A stretch of 64,000 nucleotides of DNA, taken from contig NZ_LT732540.1 of NCBI RefSeq assembly GCF_900155635.1, positions 1,482,003 to 1,546,002 of the forward strand, in the 5' to 3' direction. The stretch comes from Olsenella urininfantis (lineage in GTDB: Bacteria; Actinomycetota; Coriobacteriia; Coriobacteriales; Atopobiaceae). The position numbers were made by a program, and so were the translations under genes. Below the pieces are notes generated by a model. It saw only the letters and a program-made list of their open reading frames with translations. It ran no database searches and was not told where the DNA came from. Below are positions 23,908 through 32,288 of this stretch, piece after piece (positions within the stretch are counted from its first letter, which is position 1; each line of letters starts with the position of its first letter).

Positions 23908-25122
23908 TTAGAACTCCACGGGGAGGTCGTAGTAGACGCACTTGAGGAGCTGCTCCATGTCCTCCTGAGACGGCTGGCGTGGGTTGGCGCCAGTGCAGGC
24001 GTCGGCAATCGCGTTGGCAGCGACGGCAGGGAGCTTCTCGAGGAACTCTGCCTCATCGATGATGGAGATCTCGGACTTCACGCCGCCCTCGCCGTAGTAC
24101 TTGATGGCCTGGGGGATGTCCAGGGTGTCGTTGAGGTCGCGGATGTACTGCACGAGAGCGGCGACGAGCTCCTCGTTGGTCTCGCCCTCAAGGTGCAGGA
24201 TCTCCTTGGCCACGAAGGCGTAGCGCTCGGCGGCGCGCTCGTCCTTGGCGTTGTACTGGATGACCTTGCCCAGGTACATGGCGTTGGCGCAGCCGTGGAT
24301 GATGTGGCCGCCGGAGAAGGCGGCGCCGGTCTTGTGGGCCATGGAGTGCACGATGCCCAGAAGGCCCGAGGAGAAGGCAATGCCGGCGATGCACTGCGCG
24401 TCATGCATGTGCTGGCGGGCCTCCTTGTCCCCCTTGTAGGAGGTGGGCAGCCAGGTGGTGATCTCACGGATGCCGTGGAGGGCGGGGCCGTCGGTGTAGG
24501 CGGAGGCGACGGTGGAGACGTAGGCCTCCATGCAGTGGGTCAGGGCGTCCATGCCGGTGTGGGTGCAGAGCCTGGCGGGCATGGAGTAGGTGAGCTCAGG
24601 GTCGACGATGGCCACATCGGGCGTAATCTCGAAGTCGGCGATGGGATACTTGATGCCCTTGGCGTAGTCCGTGATGATCGAGAACGCGGTGACCTCGGTG
24701 GCGGTGCCGGAGGTGGAGGAGATGGCGCAGAAGTGGGCCTTCTTGCGCAGCTCGGGCAGGCCGAAGACCTTGCACATATCCTCGAAGGTGCACTCGGGGT
24801 ACTCGTACTTGATCCACATGGCCTTGGCGGCGTCGATGGGGCTGCCGCCGCCCACGGCGACGATCCAGTCGGGGCCGAACTCGGACATGGCCGCAGCGCC
24901 CTTCATGACCGTCTCGACGGAGGGGTCGGACTCGACGCCCTCGAAGAAGGCGACCTCGAAGCCGGCGTCCTTGAGGTCGGCCTCGATCTCCTGCAGGAAG
25001 CCGCCGCGGCGCATGGAGCTGCCGCCGGAGACGATCATGGCCCTCTTGCCCTTGAGGTTCTTCACCTCGTGACGAGCGCCCTCGCCAAAGTAAAGGTCAC
25101 GCGGATTGGTGAAACGTCCCAT
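23908..25122 (-). CDS. Iron-containing alcohol dehydrogenase
   Basis: A 404-aa group III (metal-dependent) NAD(P)H alcohol dehydrogenase. The cofactor loop is VGGGSPIDAAKAM, followed by SSTSGTATEVTAF; the metal site includes Asp of VIVDPEL-like TPDVAIVDPEL, and His residues in HTGMDALTHCMEAYVS and GIVHSMAHKTGAAF..GGHIIHGCANA. It probably reduces acetaldehyde, butyraldehyde or lactaldehyde in fermentation; specificity cannot be read. The ATG at 25122 follows AGAAAGGGGAGAGAC. It is divergent from the TPR pair and has an AT-rich upstream region. Confidence 0.93.
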   Translation of the reverse strand: MGRFTNPRDLYFGEGARHEVKNLKGKRAMIVSGGSSMRRGGFLQEIEADLKDAGFEVAFFEGVESDPSVETVMKGAAAMSEFGPDWIVAVGGGSPIDAAKAMWIKYEYPECTFEDMCKVFGLPELRKKAHFCAISSTSGTATEVTAFSIITDYAKGIKYPIADFEITPDVAIVDPELTYSMPARLCTHTGMDALTHCMEAYVSTVASAYTDGPALHGIREITTWLPTSYKGDKEARQHMHDAQCIAGIAFSSGLLGIVHSMAHKTGAAFSGGHIIHGCANAMYLGKVIQYNAKDERAAERYAFVAKEILHLEGETNEELVAALVQYIRDLNDTLDIPQAIKYYGEGGVKSEISIIDEAEFLEKLPAVAANAIADACTGANPRQPSQEDMEQLLKCVYYDLPVEF

Positions 25123-25289
25123 GTCTCTCCCCTTTCTGGCCTGCGCCCCCAGCGCCGGCCACAAGTTTTAGAGGGGTTTTGGCCCAAGGCCTGATGCCCA
25201 AGGCCCGTGCCCCCTCAGCTCTGTGAATTCGAGCTGGCATGGGGGTCGGGCGCAGGTGCGCGCCAGCTTCCATGCCATCGACTAGGATA

Positions 25290-25410
25290 CCGTTGGGAAA
25301 TATAAGCTGTATATACAAAACCATTTACCTACAAAAAGAGTGTATTGACTGAATAATCTCAGGTAAAGCATTGACATTATTGAATGAATAGTAATTACTG
25401 TACAACTTGG
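25290..25410. promoter_or_regulatory. AT-rich divergent promoter region
   Basis: The 419-bp gap between adh and the first TPR-like gene contains a strikingly AT-rich block. On the plus strand TTGACATTATTGAATGAATA (starting near 25371) is followed by TAATTACTG; on the minus strand TTGTAG and TATACA are 15 bp apart near 25310-25336. Exact promoters are uncertain. No small gene or hairpin of note was found in the rest of the gap. Confidence 0.45.
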
Positions 25411-25541
25411 GGCCCACCTTCGGCGGGGGCGCAAAGACGCCGCTGCGGCACATGGCCCCACCAGCCCCCTCCTGCATCGGGTACGATACCTGCATATGAA
25501 CCACGTTGCCCTTTGGTGTGGCACAGGGAGAGGAGGCGGCC

Positions 25542-26618
25542 ATGGCGTTTGATCCAAACAGAGAGGACTACCAGCGCCTGGGGCTCCGCTTCGCCCGCTC
25601 GCTCGATGGCGAGGGCCCCATCGCCGCGGCACGTGCCTTTTCCGGCTTCGGCAGACGCTTCACCCAGGAGCGCGACGGCCTCCCGCAGACCGATGCCGAT
25701 CGCGCCTTCCACCTGGTTGCCCTTGCAACAGAGCTCATAGACTACCGCCTGCCCTTCGCTAACGAGGACACGGGCGACAAGATCATCGGCAGGGCGCACG
25801 CCCTGCTGGACGAGGCCCTGCAGCTGGACCCGGGCTGCCCGGACGCCCGTCGCATGAAGCGGGCGGCGGACATCCCCTCCTTCGAGGGCTACTACGACTA
25901 TCTCCGCCAGGGTGCCGACGAGGTGCGCGCGCAATGCGAGGGGCAGCTCCTCAAAGAGGGACCCAGGTCCTCAGTCGAGCGGGGCGGTCTCCTCTCCGAA
26001 CTGGCGCTTCGCCCCTACCTGCGCTGGCTGGCGGCACTGGCCTCCAAGGCCATCGTCTGCGGCCACAACCGCGAGGCGCTGCGCGCGGGCGAGAGGCTTC
26101 TCGAGCTTGACGGGGAGGACAGCGCCGACGTGCGCTTCACCATGGCCATCGCCCATGCGAAGCTGGAGGACGAGCAGGGCCTCGAGGAGCTTGCGCGGCG
26201 CTGCTCCCAGATGGACTGCGTGAGGCAGCGGGGCGGGGAGGACGCCTGGCTGCTCCTCTCGCGCTGCGCCCTCGCGCACAAGCGCCGCGACATGGACGAG
26301 GCCCGCCGGATCGTAAGGCGCCTCTGCGAGAGCTACCCCCATGCGGCGCTCACGCTCCTCGCCCAGCGCGAGCTGCCCGACGGCGTGTTCGCCCGCCTGG
26401 CAATGCCGCCCTTCAGCGAGGACGAGCTCATCCTTGCGGTGTCGGAGTGCACGGTGCTGCTGCAGGAGGGGAGGGACGTGAGCGGCCACGGGGCGTTCGG
26501 CGCATGGGTGAGGAAGGAGGCGAGCCTCCTCGTTCCCGAGGAGGACCGTGCCGAGAGCCTGGAGATCCTAGCGCAGGGGCCTGGAGGCGACGCAGACGAG
26601 CAGGGAGGCAGGCACTGA
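25542..26618 (+). CDS. Uncharacterised TPR-like protein, first of a paralogous pair
   Basis: A 358-aa helical, soluble protein with no recognised catalytic motif. It contains TPR-like segments, for example LLDEALQLDPGCPDARR and AIVCGHNREALRAGERLLELDGEDSADVRF. It shares the RPxLR...A...LEDExG pattern and a C-terminal F(S)E(D/E)...LAV region with the next gene, so the two appear to be tandem duplicates. The ATG follows GGGAGAGGAGGCGG. Its stop overlaps the next start by one base. The pair may bind a partner protein; nothing in the neighbourhood names it. Confidence 0.75.
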   Translation: MAFDPNREDYQRLGLRFARSLDGEGPIAAARAFSGFGRRFTQERDGLPQTDADRAFHLVALATELIDYRLPFANEDTGDKIIGRAHALLDEALQLDPGCPDARRMKRAADIPSFEGYYDYLRQGADEVRAQCEGQLLKEGPRSSVERGGLLSELALRPYLRWLAALASKAIVCGHNREALRAGERLLELDGEDSADVRFTMAIAHAKLEDEQGLEELARRCSQMDCVRQRGGEDAWLLLSRCALAHKRRDMDEARRIVRRLCESYPHAALTLLAQRELPDGVFARLAMPPFSEDELILAVSECTVLLQEGRDVSGHGAFGAWVRKEASLLVPEEDRAESLEILAQGPGGDADEQGGRH

Positions 26619-27589
26619 TGGGCCTACGTGACGAGTGGGTCCAAAGGATCGCCCGCAAGCGTGGCGAGAAGATGGGGCTTTCCACCGCCGGTCACTCCGA
26701 GCTGCTGCTGGCCGTTCGCGAAAAGCCCCAGGACTTCGTGGACGACCCCGCCGAGGAGGCCTTTGGCCTCATGGTGAGCGCGCTCGAGCGCTACGAGAGC
26801 TCGCGCGGCGATGACGACCTGCTGGACGACGACGAGTTCCTGGAGACGCGCGCCCAGCGCATGAGGCGCATGCGCGCAGACTGCAACGAGGCCCTGGCGC
26901 TGGACCCCAGCTGCGCCCAGGCACGGCTCTGCCTCTGCATTGCAGCAGACACCCATCCGGATGCCACGCTTGACCTCCTCTTCGACGTCGAGAGGGGCTG
27001 CGAGGCGTCCCTTGGCCCCCTCACCCCAGACGCCGCACATGACGCATGGGACGACGTCTTCGTGCGCCCGCGCCTGCGCGTGAAGGCCGCCATCGCCCGC
27101 AGCTGCCTCGAGTCCGCGCGCTACCGCATGGCAAGCGCCGTGAGCTCGGAACTTCTGGGGCTCTCCCCCGCCGACGAGCTGGGCGCGCGGCACAGCTGTG
27201 CGCTCGCGCTCTCGCGCCTGGAGGACGAGGAGGGCTTCGACGCCCTGGACGCGAGGGTCTCTCGCCGTGGAGACTCATGGGCGGCGCTGGGCCGCGTCAT
27301 CCTGCTGTTCAAGCTGGGGCGCCTGGCGGCGGCGCGACGTGCGCTCAGGGGCTTCGACAGGCTGTGCGAGGGTGGCGTCTATGCGCTCCTGAGGCCCGTT
27401 CTCATTGACACCTACATGCCCGACCGGCCCCTCTTTGCCCCCTACAGCTTCGAGGAGGCGACCCTTGCCGTGCATGAGGCGGACCCGATCATCGTGGACG
27501 TGCCAGACCTGCCCGCCTGGGTCGAGTCCCAGCAGGACATGCTGGCACGGGCCAAGGCCTTTGCGGACCGCTCGGGCTTCGACTGGTAG
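26618..27589 (+). CDS. Uncharacterised TPR-like protein, second of a paralogous pair
   Basis: A 323-aa protein starting at ATG 26618 (TGATG overlap with the previous stop, AGGGAGGCAGG upstream), hence translationally coupled. It has CNEALALDPSCAQARLCLC and RPRLRVKAAIARSCLESARYR, matching the first gene in order, plus an acidic segment DDDLLDDDEFLE near residue 65. No signal peptide or membrane helix. Function unknown; the duplication and coupling suggest a hetero-oligomer. Confidence 0.75.
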   Translation: MGLRDEWVQRIARKRGEKMGLSTAGHSELLLAVREKPQDFVDDPAEEAFGLMVSALERYESSRGDDDLLDDDEFLETRAQRMRRMRADCNEALALDPSCAQARLCLCIAADTHPDATLDLLFDVERGCEASLGPLTPDAAHDAWDDVFVRPRLRVKAAIARSCLESARYRMASAVSSELLGLSPADELGARHSCALALSRLEDEEGFDALDARVSRRGDSWAALGRVILLFKLGRLAAARRALRGFDRLCEGGVYALLRPVLIDTYMPDRPLFAPYSFEEATLAVHEADPIIVDVPDLPAWVESQQDMLARAKAFADRSGFDW

Positions 27590-27604
27590 GCCGGGCGTCG
27601 GGCG

Positions 27605-28594
27605 CTAGGGCAGGCGGGACAGACGCTCCTCGACGCTTTGCGCGATTCCCTCGGGGCTCAGTCCCGCACGGTCAAGCAGGGCGTCCCTGGTGTCTGCCTT
27701 GAGGTAGGCGTCCGGCATGCCCAAGCGCAGGAGCGGCGTGCCGTGGCCGGCGTCCGCCAGCCACTCCGCCACGGCGCTTCCCAGGCCGCCCATGCGGGCA
27801 TGCTCCTCGACGCTCACCAACAGCCTGCAGCCGTCGGCAACGCAGGCGTCGCAAAGACCAAAGGGCTTCAGCGTGGGAAGCGCGACCAGCTGGCAGGGAA
27901 CGCCCCTCCTGCCAAGCATGCGGGCGGCATCCAGCGCGCGCGAGCCGATGGTTCCGCTGGAGAGCAGGGTCACCCCCGCCCCATCGCGCGCGCACAGCTC
28001 CTGTGGGGCGCCGACGCCTGCAGCGGGTATGCCGTCAGGGTGGAGGTTGCGGCCGTCGCCGTCGTTCATGCAGACGTAGGCCGGCCGGGGGTTGCGGGCA
28101 AGCTCCATCAGCACTGCTGCGAACTCCGCGCCGTCCGCGGGACTGATGACCGTCATTCCCGGAATCTGGCGCATGTTGCCACGGTCCTCTATGGCCATGT
28201 GGCTGGGTCCCAGGGCACCGGAGTCGCACCCGCCGCTCACACCCACCAGGATGGCCGGCGACCCCATGATGCCCAGGCTCACGCGCACCTGGTCAAGGGC
28301 GCGCGCCGAGAGGAACGAGGCGTATCCCACCGCAAAGGTGGTGAGGCCCTCGTTGGCAAGGGCCGACGCCACCTCCACCTGGTTCTGCTCGGCAATGCCG
28401 CACTGCACGAAGCCCTCGGGCAGCGTCTGGCGGAAGCGCCCCAGGTTGAGGCGGCGTCCGTAGTCTGACACCACCACGGTGAGGCTGGGGCCCTCCTGGG
28501 CGAGGACACCCATCACCTCTCCGAAGATCTGCCTGTGGCCCATGCATGAGAGGCGCTGGGCGTCCTCTGGGCTCACGAGCATGTCATCGCTCAT
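27605..28594 (-). CDS. Transketolase C-terminal subunit
   Basis: A 329-aa protein carrying the pyrimidine-binding and C-terminal domains of a split transketolase. It shows VVSDYGRRLNLGRF, the catalytic Glu in QCGIAEQNQVEVA, GPSHMAIEDRGNMRQIPGMTV and a C-terminal swivel domain (LSSGTIGSRALDAARML, SVEEHARMGGLGSAVAEWL). The ATG at 28594 overlaps the upstream gene by 11 bp and has GGAAGGGAGC before it. Split transketolases work as two-chain enzymes; the partner here is the transketolase domain of the upstream GntR fusion. Confidence 0.92.
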   Translation of the reverse strand: MSDDMLVSPEDAQRLSCMGHRQIFGEVMGVLAQEGPSLTVVVSDYGRRLNLGRFRQTLPEGFVQCGIAEQNQVEVASALANEGLTTFAVGYASFLSARALDQVRVSLGIMGSPAILVGVSGGCDSGALGPSHMAIEDRGNMRQIPGMTVISPADGAEFAAVLMELARNPRPAYVCMNDGDGRNLHPDGIPAAGVGAPQELCARDGAGVTLLSSGTIGSRALDAARMLGRRGVPCQLVALPTLKPFGLCDACVADGCRLLVSVEEHARMGGLGSAVAEWLADAGHGTPLLRLGMPDAYLKADTRDALLDRAGLSPEGIAQSVEERLSRLP

Positions 28595-30290
28595 TAGCGA
28601 GCTCCCTTCCACGCCGGTCGAGCTCGTCTGTGATCTTGCGATAGGTCTCCTCGTCGAGCGCCTTGTCGTGCCAGGCGATGTCGTTCTCGACGAAGGAGAC
28701 GCCGTAGCCCTTCACCCCGCGAGAGACGAGGGCGAGGGGCCGTGCTGCGTGGGGCCGGGCGGCCAGCGCATCCGCCAGCGCAAGGACGTCGTGGGCGCTG
28801 ACCTCCTGCACGTCAAAGCCAAAGGAGGCGAACTTGCGCTGGATGGGCCCATTGTCCAGCACCTCTGACGTGGGGCCATCCAGCTGCATGCCGTTTGCGT
28901 CCACGATCACCGTGAGGGCCGAGAGCCCCAGATGCCCCGCCAGCGCGGCGGATTCCCAGATTGAGCCCTCGTCGCACTCGCCATCGCCCACGATGCAGAA
29001 CACCCGGGCTGCCGACCTGCGTCTCCTGAGGGCCAGGGCAAGCCCCACCGCATAGCCCAGCCCCATGCCCAGGCTCCCGCCAGAGACCTCGAGCCCACGC
29101 GAGGGGTCGCGGTCGGGATGTTTGGCTATCACCGCGTCGGGGCCAAAGATCCCCCGGTCAAGGTCCTCCTGCGAGAGGAGGCCCGCCTGGAGCATCGCTG
29201 GATAGAGGGCGATGGAGGCATGCGCCTTCGAGAGGACCAGACGGTCCCTCTGCTCCCATGGGGTTCCGTCCTTGCCCGTGCGCATGACGTGGCCGTAGAG
29301 CACCGAGACGAGCTCCGCCATGGAGAAGGCTCCCCCGAAGTGGAAGGGAACGCCCAGGTAGCGATGCGCGAGCTCAGTGACTCCGCGGCGCACGTCCAGA
29401 GCGCCGCGCTCGAGCCTCAGCGCGAGGGCACGCCTCTCGGGCGTGGAGCGTGGCTCCGATGCCTGGCGCAGGCCCGCCCTGCCCAGGGCCAGCTGGTCCT
29501 CCAGGGAGACGCCCACCACGGACTCGCCGGGGCGCAGCCAGGTGAGGCTCCATTCGATGGGCGTGCCGTCGTCCAGGGAGATGCGCTGCTCGAGCGCCAG
29601 CACGGGGTCGTCTGCGCCACAACCCAGATAGGACGCGTGCTCCTCCCCTGCCCTCACGGAGAGGTAGTGGACCGTGGAGGAGGTGATCCTCCTGGCAGAG
29701 CAGCGCTCCACGGCGTCGAAGAGCGACTCGCTCTCGAAGTCCGCTTGGTCAAGGCCGGGGCAAGCGAGGAGGTTCGACCAGCTCTCCTGGCAGACGACGG
29801 GAGAGCCCCCCACCGAGCGCACACGGCGCATGAACATGACGGGAGACCCCTCGGCCACGCTCAGCTGGCGAGCCACCTCGCGCGTGGCGGGCAGGCTGCT
29901 CCGCGCGAGGACCTTGGTGCGGAAGTCAAGCCCGCGCTCACGCAGGAGGGCGGAGAAGGAAAGTGGGCGGCGGGTGGCGGGGCGCACCAGGCCGCCTTCT
30001 GCCACAAAGGTCCCACTGCCCTTGACGGAGCGCAGGTAGCCCTCTGCGACCAGGGTGCGGATGGCATGGCGCACCGTCCCACGGCTGATGCCAAAGTTCC
30101 TCATGAGCTCGGTCTCGGAGGGGATGGCCGTCCCCTCCAGCCACTCGCGCGTGTCTATCTTCTCGCGAATGACGGAGGCGAGCTGCACGTGCAGGGGGCT
30201 GTCTGAGTCGGGAACGATTGCCAGGCGCACCGACGCGCCCTCACCCATAGGGGCATTGGGCGTGGGGAAGAAGACTCCCTCTGGCGACAC
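28584..30290 (-). CDS. GntR-UTRA transcription factor fused to transketolase N-terminal subunit
   Basis: A single continuous 568-aa frame. Residues about 30-96 form a GntR winged helix (HVQLASVIREKIDTREW, IPSETELMRNFGISRGTVRH, SVKGSGTFVAE); 108-264 form a UTRA sensor (FMRRVRSVGGSPVVCQE, EQRISLDDGTPIEWSLTW). After a short linker, 291-556 form the thiamine-diphosphate domain of split transketolase: DRLVLSKAHASIALYPAM, SGGSLGMGLGYAVGLALA, the cofactor motif GDGECDEGSIWES and DANGMQLDG. I use GTG 30290 because AGGTGG lies six bases upstream; TTG 30296 and ATG 30248 are alternatives. The downstream gene supplies the other enzyme half. Three CAGGA half-sites overlap the promoter. A regulator that is also the enzyme subunit is the plain reading; biochemical activity is not shown. 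Confidence 0.9.
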   Translation of the reverse strand: MSPEGVFFPTPNAPMGEGASVRLAIVPDSDSPLHVQLASVIREKIDTREWLEGTAIPSETELMRNFGISRGTVRHAIRTLVAEGYLRSVKGSGTFVAEGGLVRPATRRPLSFSALLRERGLDFRTKVLARSSLPATREVARQLSVAEGSPVMFMRRVRSVGGSPVVCQESWSNLLACPGLDQADFESESLFDAVERCSARRITSSTVHYLSVRAGEEHASYLGCGADDPVLALEQRISLDDGTPIEWSLTWLRPGESVVGVSLEDQLALGRAGLRQASEPRSTPERRALALRLERGALDVRRGVTELAHRYLGVPFHFGGAFSMAELVSVLYGHVMRTGKDGTPWEQRDRLVLSKAHASIALYPAMLQAGLLSQEDLDRGIFGPDAVIAKHPDRDPSRGLEVSGGSLGMGLGYAVGLALALRRRRSAARVFCIVGDGECDEGSIWESAALAGHLGLSALTVIVDANGMQLDGPTSEVLDNGPIQRKFASFGFDVQEVSAHDVLALADALAARPHAARPLALVSRGVKGYGVSFVENDIAWHDKALDEETYRKITDELDRRGRELANER

Positions 30291-30322
30291 GAGCAACCAC
30301 CTCGCTTATGGATAACTTCTAT

Positions 30323-30344
30323 ACAGGACATCCTGTGTACAGGA
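30323..30344. promoter_or_regulatory. Three-half-site operator upstream of the GntR-transketolase gene
   Basis: ACAGGA CA TCCTGT GT ACAGGA: two overlapping perfect 14-bp palindromes at an 8-bp step. It overlaps a minus-strand TATAGA (30318-30323) and lies 33 bp before the GTG start, as expected for autoregulation by the encoded GntR domain. Confidence 0.75.
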
Positions 30345-30424
30345 GTATCCCATGGTAGGAATCCCTCGGCCGAGGAGTACCTGCACAGGCGATTCGACAC
30401 AAAAAACTTCCGTTCGATTTGATA

Positions 30425-30430
30425 TATACT
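30425..30430 (+). promoter_or_regulatory. -10 element of tRNA-Glu
   Basis: TATACT in an AT-rich stretch, nine bases before the 5' end of tRNA-Glu; the -35 is not clear. Confidence 0.5.
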
Positions 30431-30439
30431 TGCTCCCGC

Positions 30440-30514
30440 GTCCCCATCGTCTAGTGGTTAGGACACCGCCCTTTCAAGGCGGCGACACGAGTTCGAGTCT
30501 CGTTGGGGGCACCA
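30440..30514 (+). tRNA. tRNA-Glu (TTC)
   Basis: 75 nt with encoded CCA. GTCCCCA pairs with TGGGGGC (one G-T pair); the anticodon loop CTTTCAA gives TTC; GAGTTCGAGTC T-loop present. Confidence 0.96.
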
Positions 30515-30526
30515 TCGAGCGCACAG

Positions 30527-30560
30527 GGCGGCTGTCCAAGGTCTGGACGGCCGCCTTTCT
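30527..30560 (+). terminator. Intrinsic terminator after tRNA-Glu
   Basis: A 12-bp stem (GGCGGCTGTCCA / TGGACGGCCGCC, one G-T pair) followed by TTTCT, 12 bp beyond the tRNA. Confidence 0.85.
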
Positions 30561-30582
30561 CTGCCGCGGCGCGTCGCGTGCG

Positions 30583-30667
30583 TGGTAGGGGCGGTGGGAC
30601 TCGAACCCACAATCCTTTCGGCCGCGGATTTTAAGTCCGCTGCGTATGCCAATTCCGCCACACCCCC
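30583..30667 (-). tRNA. tRNA-Leu (TAA)
   Basis: 85 nt class II tRNA with encoded CCA, a long variable arm (GGCCGAAAGGATT) and anticodon loop CTTAAAA (anticodon TAA). It begins 39 bp after the ppx stop on the same strand. Confidence 0.95.
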
Positions 30668-30706
30668 GTGCGAGAAAAGCCTAGCACACCTACCGACGGC
30701 CTTAGG

Positions 30707-31702
30707 CTACAAGAGCGGGCGCATCCGGGGCGTCCAGCCCAGCCTCGAGGCAGCTCCCGCAAGCGCGTCAGCTGCACAAAGCGCCAGGCCAAAGAGCAGG
30801 TCGCTCTCGCTCACCGTGAGCCGCCCGAAGCCCGAGAGGCGCATGAGCTCCGCAATGGCGAGGGCCCCTCCCAGGATGACCTCGGCGCGCTGGGGCTGGA
30901 GCCCCGGCAGCTGGGCACGCTTCGCCATGGTAAGGCCGGAGAGCCTCTCGCAGAGCCCCTCCACCTCCTCGCGGGAGAGCTGCGCCAGATGCACCTGCGC
31001 GGGATCATAGGGCACGAGCGCCTTCTTGACGGCAACGAGGCTGGTTGCCGTCCCGCCCGTCACCACGAGGACGTCAGGGCGCAGACCACGAGCGGCGCGC
31101 GCAAGGCCCGCGTCTTCCAGCGCTGGCGCAAAGAGCCCCTCGGCAAACCCCCGGGCCACAGCCACGTCCTCGGCGGAAGGGGGGTCTTGCACGGAGAGGA
31201 AGCGCTCCGTGATGCGCCTGCAGCCCACGTCCGTGGAGCGCACGAGATCAAGCCGGAGCCCCTCGCCCAGGCCTCCCACGGCAAGCTCGGTTGACCCGCC
31301 ACCATTGTCCGCCACCAGGATGCGTTGGCCCCTGAAGTCTTGCGCCACGCCCAGGAAGGTGAGAGAGCCCTCGACCTCGCCGGAGATGACCTGAGGCTCA
31401 AGGCCGCGGATGCGCAGGCCATCCAGGATGACCTGCACGTTAGAGGCATCGCGAGCTGCGGAGGTGAGGGTGCAGCAGGCGTGGGTCGCGCCCAGCTGGC
31501 GCGCCATCTGCAGATAGGCGTCAACGGTCCCCAGCACGCGTCCGCACGAGGCGCCAGAGATCGCGCCCGTGGCGCCCAGCCCCTCGCCCAGGTTGCAGAT
31601 GACGGAGCGCTTGGCGAGCCTTCCCACGCGGCCGCCATCCACCTCTGCCACCGCAAGACGGCAGGTCACGGTACCTATGTCTATGCAGGCTACGAGTTCC
31701 AT
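30707..31702 (-). CDS. ppx: Ppx/GppA phosphatase family protein
   Basis: Probable exopolyphosphatase or (p)ppGpp-related phosphatase of the ASKHA fold. The 331-aa product has the two ATPase-like signatures CIDIGTVTCRLAV (near the N terminus) and ILVADNGGGSTELAVG, then VTGGTATSLVAV and GGALAIAELM. It corresponds to the short, two-domain form without a C-terminal HD extension. The ATG follows GGTGGAG and overlaps the divIC-like gene by 13 bp, so the two are coupled. Polyphosphate and alarmone activity cannot be separated by sequence. Confidence 0.92.
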   Translation of the reverse strand: MELVACIDIGTVTCRLAVAEVDGGRVGRLAKRSVICNLGEGLGATGAISGASCGRVLGTVDAYLQMARQLGATHACCTLTSAARDASNVQVILDGLRIRGLEPQVISGEVEGSLTFLGVAQDFRGQRILVADNGGGSTELAVGGLGEGLRLDLVRSTDVGCRRITERFLSVQDPPSAEDVAVARGFAEGLFAPALEDAGLARAARGLRPDVLVVTGGTATSLVAVKKALVPYDPAQVHLAQLSREEVEGLCERLSGLTMAKRAQLPGLQPQRAEVILGGALAIAELMRLSGFGRLTVSESDLLFGLALCAADALAGAASRLGWTPRMRPLL

Positions 31703-32223
31703 GTCTCCACCGGGTCATAGCGGAAGAGCGCGTCGAGCAGTCGGGTGAGCTCGTCTCGCGTGTCCTGGTACTCGTCTGCGGCAGACGGGTCGCGCCTCTG
31801 CTCCTCAGGAAGGCCCTTCACCGTCACGCTGGTCTCCCCCTCGCTCACATATCCCCGCCTGCGGGCCTCGTCCTCTATGCCCTCGCGGGACTGGAGCCGG
31901 TTGAGGTCGCCCGCGAGCGAGGCGTTCTCTCGAGAGATGTCATCGTACTTGGCCTGCAGGTCCTGTCCCGTGCGCATGGCGGCGTAGTATTCGCGCACCG
32001 GTCCGTAGAGCATGGCCAAGAGGGCCAGGACGATCACGACGAAGCCGGAGATCAGCTTGTGCGCCCCTGCCCACGAGGCGATGCCGGAAAGCCCGTCCGC
32101 ACAGACGGACAAGGCTGACCTGGCTTTTCCGCGCCGCGCGGCGGCATTCGTCTCGCGCTTGTCGCGGGCGCGTGCGGAGGGGCGTGGCACCCCCCCTGAT
32201 GTCTTGGGTGAACCTTGGCTCAT
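31690..32223 (-). CDS. Septum formation initiator (FtsB/DivIC family)
   Basis: A 177-aa bitopic membrane protein of the divisome. A basic N-terminal tail is followed by one transmembrane helix (ISGFVVIVLALLAMLYG), then a coiled coil (TGQDLQAKYDDISRENASLA, LNRLQSREGIEDEARRRGYV) with the family-typical ARRRGYV and an acidic C-terminal region. I use ATG 32223; the ATG at 32238 and a TTG at 32253 with AAGG upstream are alternatives. It sits between mazG and ppx, the same neighbourhood as B. subtilis divIC. Confidence 0.86.
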   Translation of the reverse strand: MSQGSPKTSGGVPRPSARARDKRETNAAARRGKARSALSVCADGLSGIASWAGAHKLISGFVVIVLALLAMLYGPVREYYAAMRTGQDLQAKYDDISRENASLAGDLNRLQSREGIEDEARRRGYVSEGETSVTVKGLPEEQRRDPSAADEYQDTRDELTRLLDALFRYDPVETWNS

Positions 32224-32288
32224 GCTGCTTCGTCTCATCTTCGTCTTGGCCAAGCGCCGCGCCTTAGGAAGCGCGGCTCCTGCCTCAG

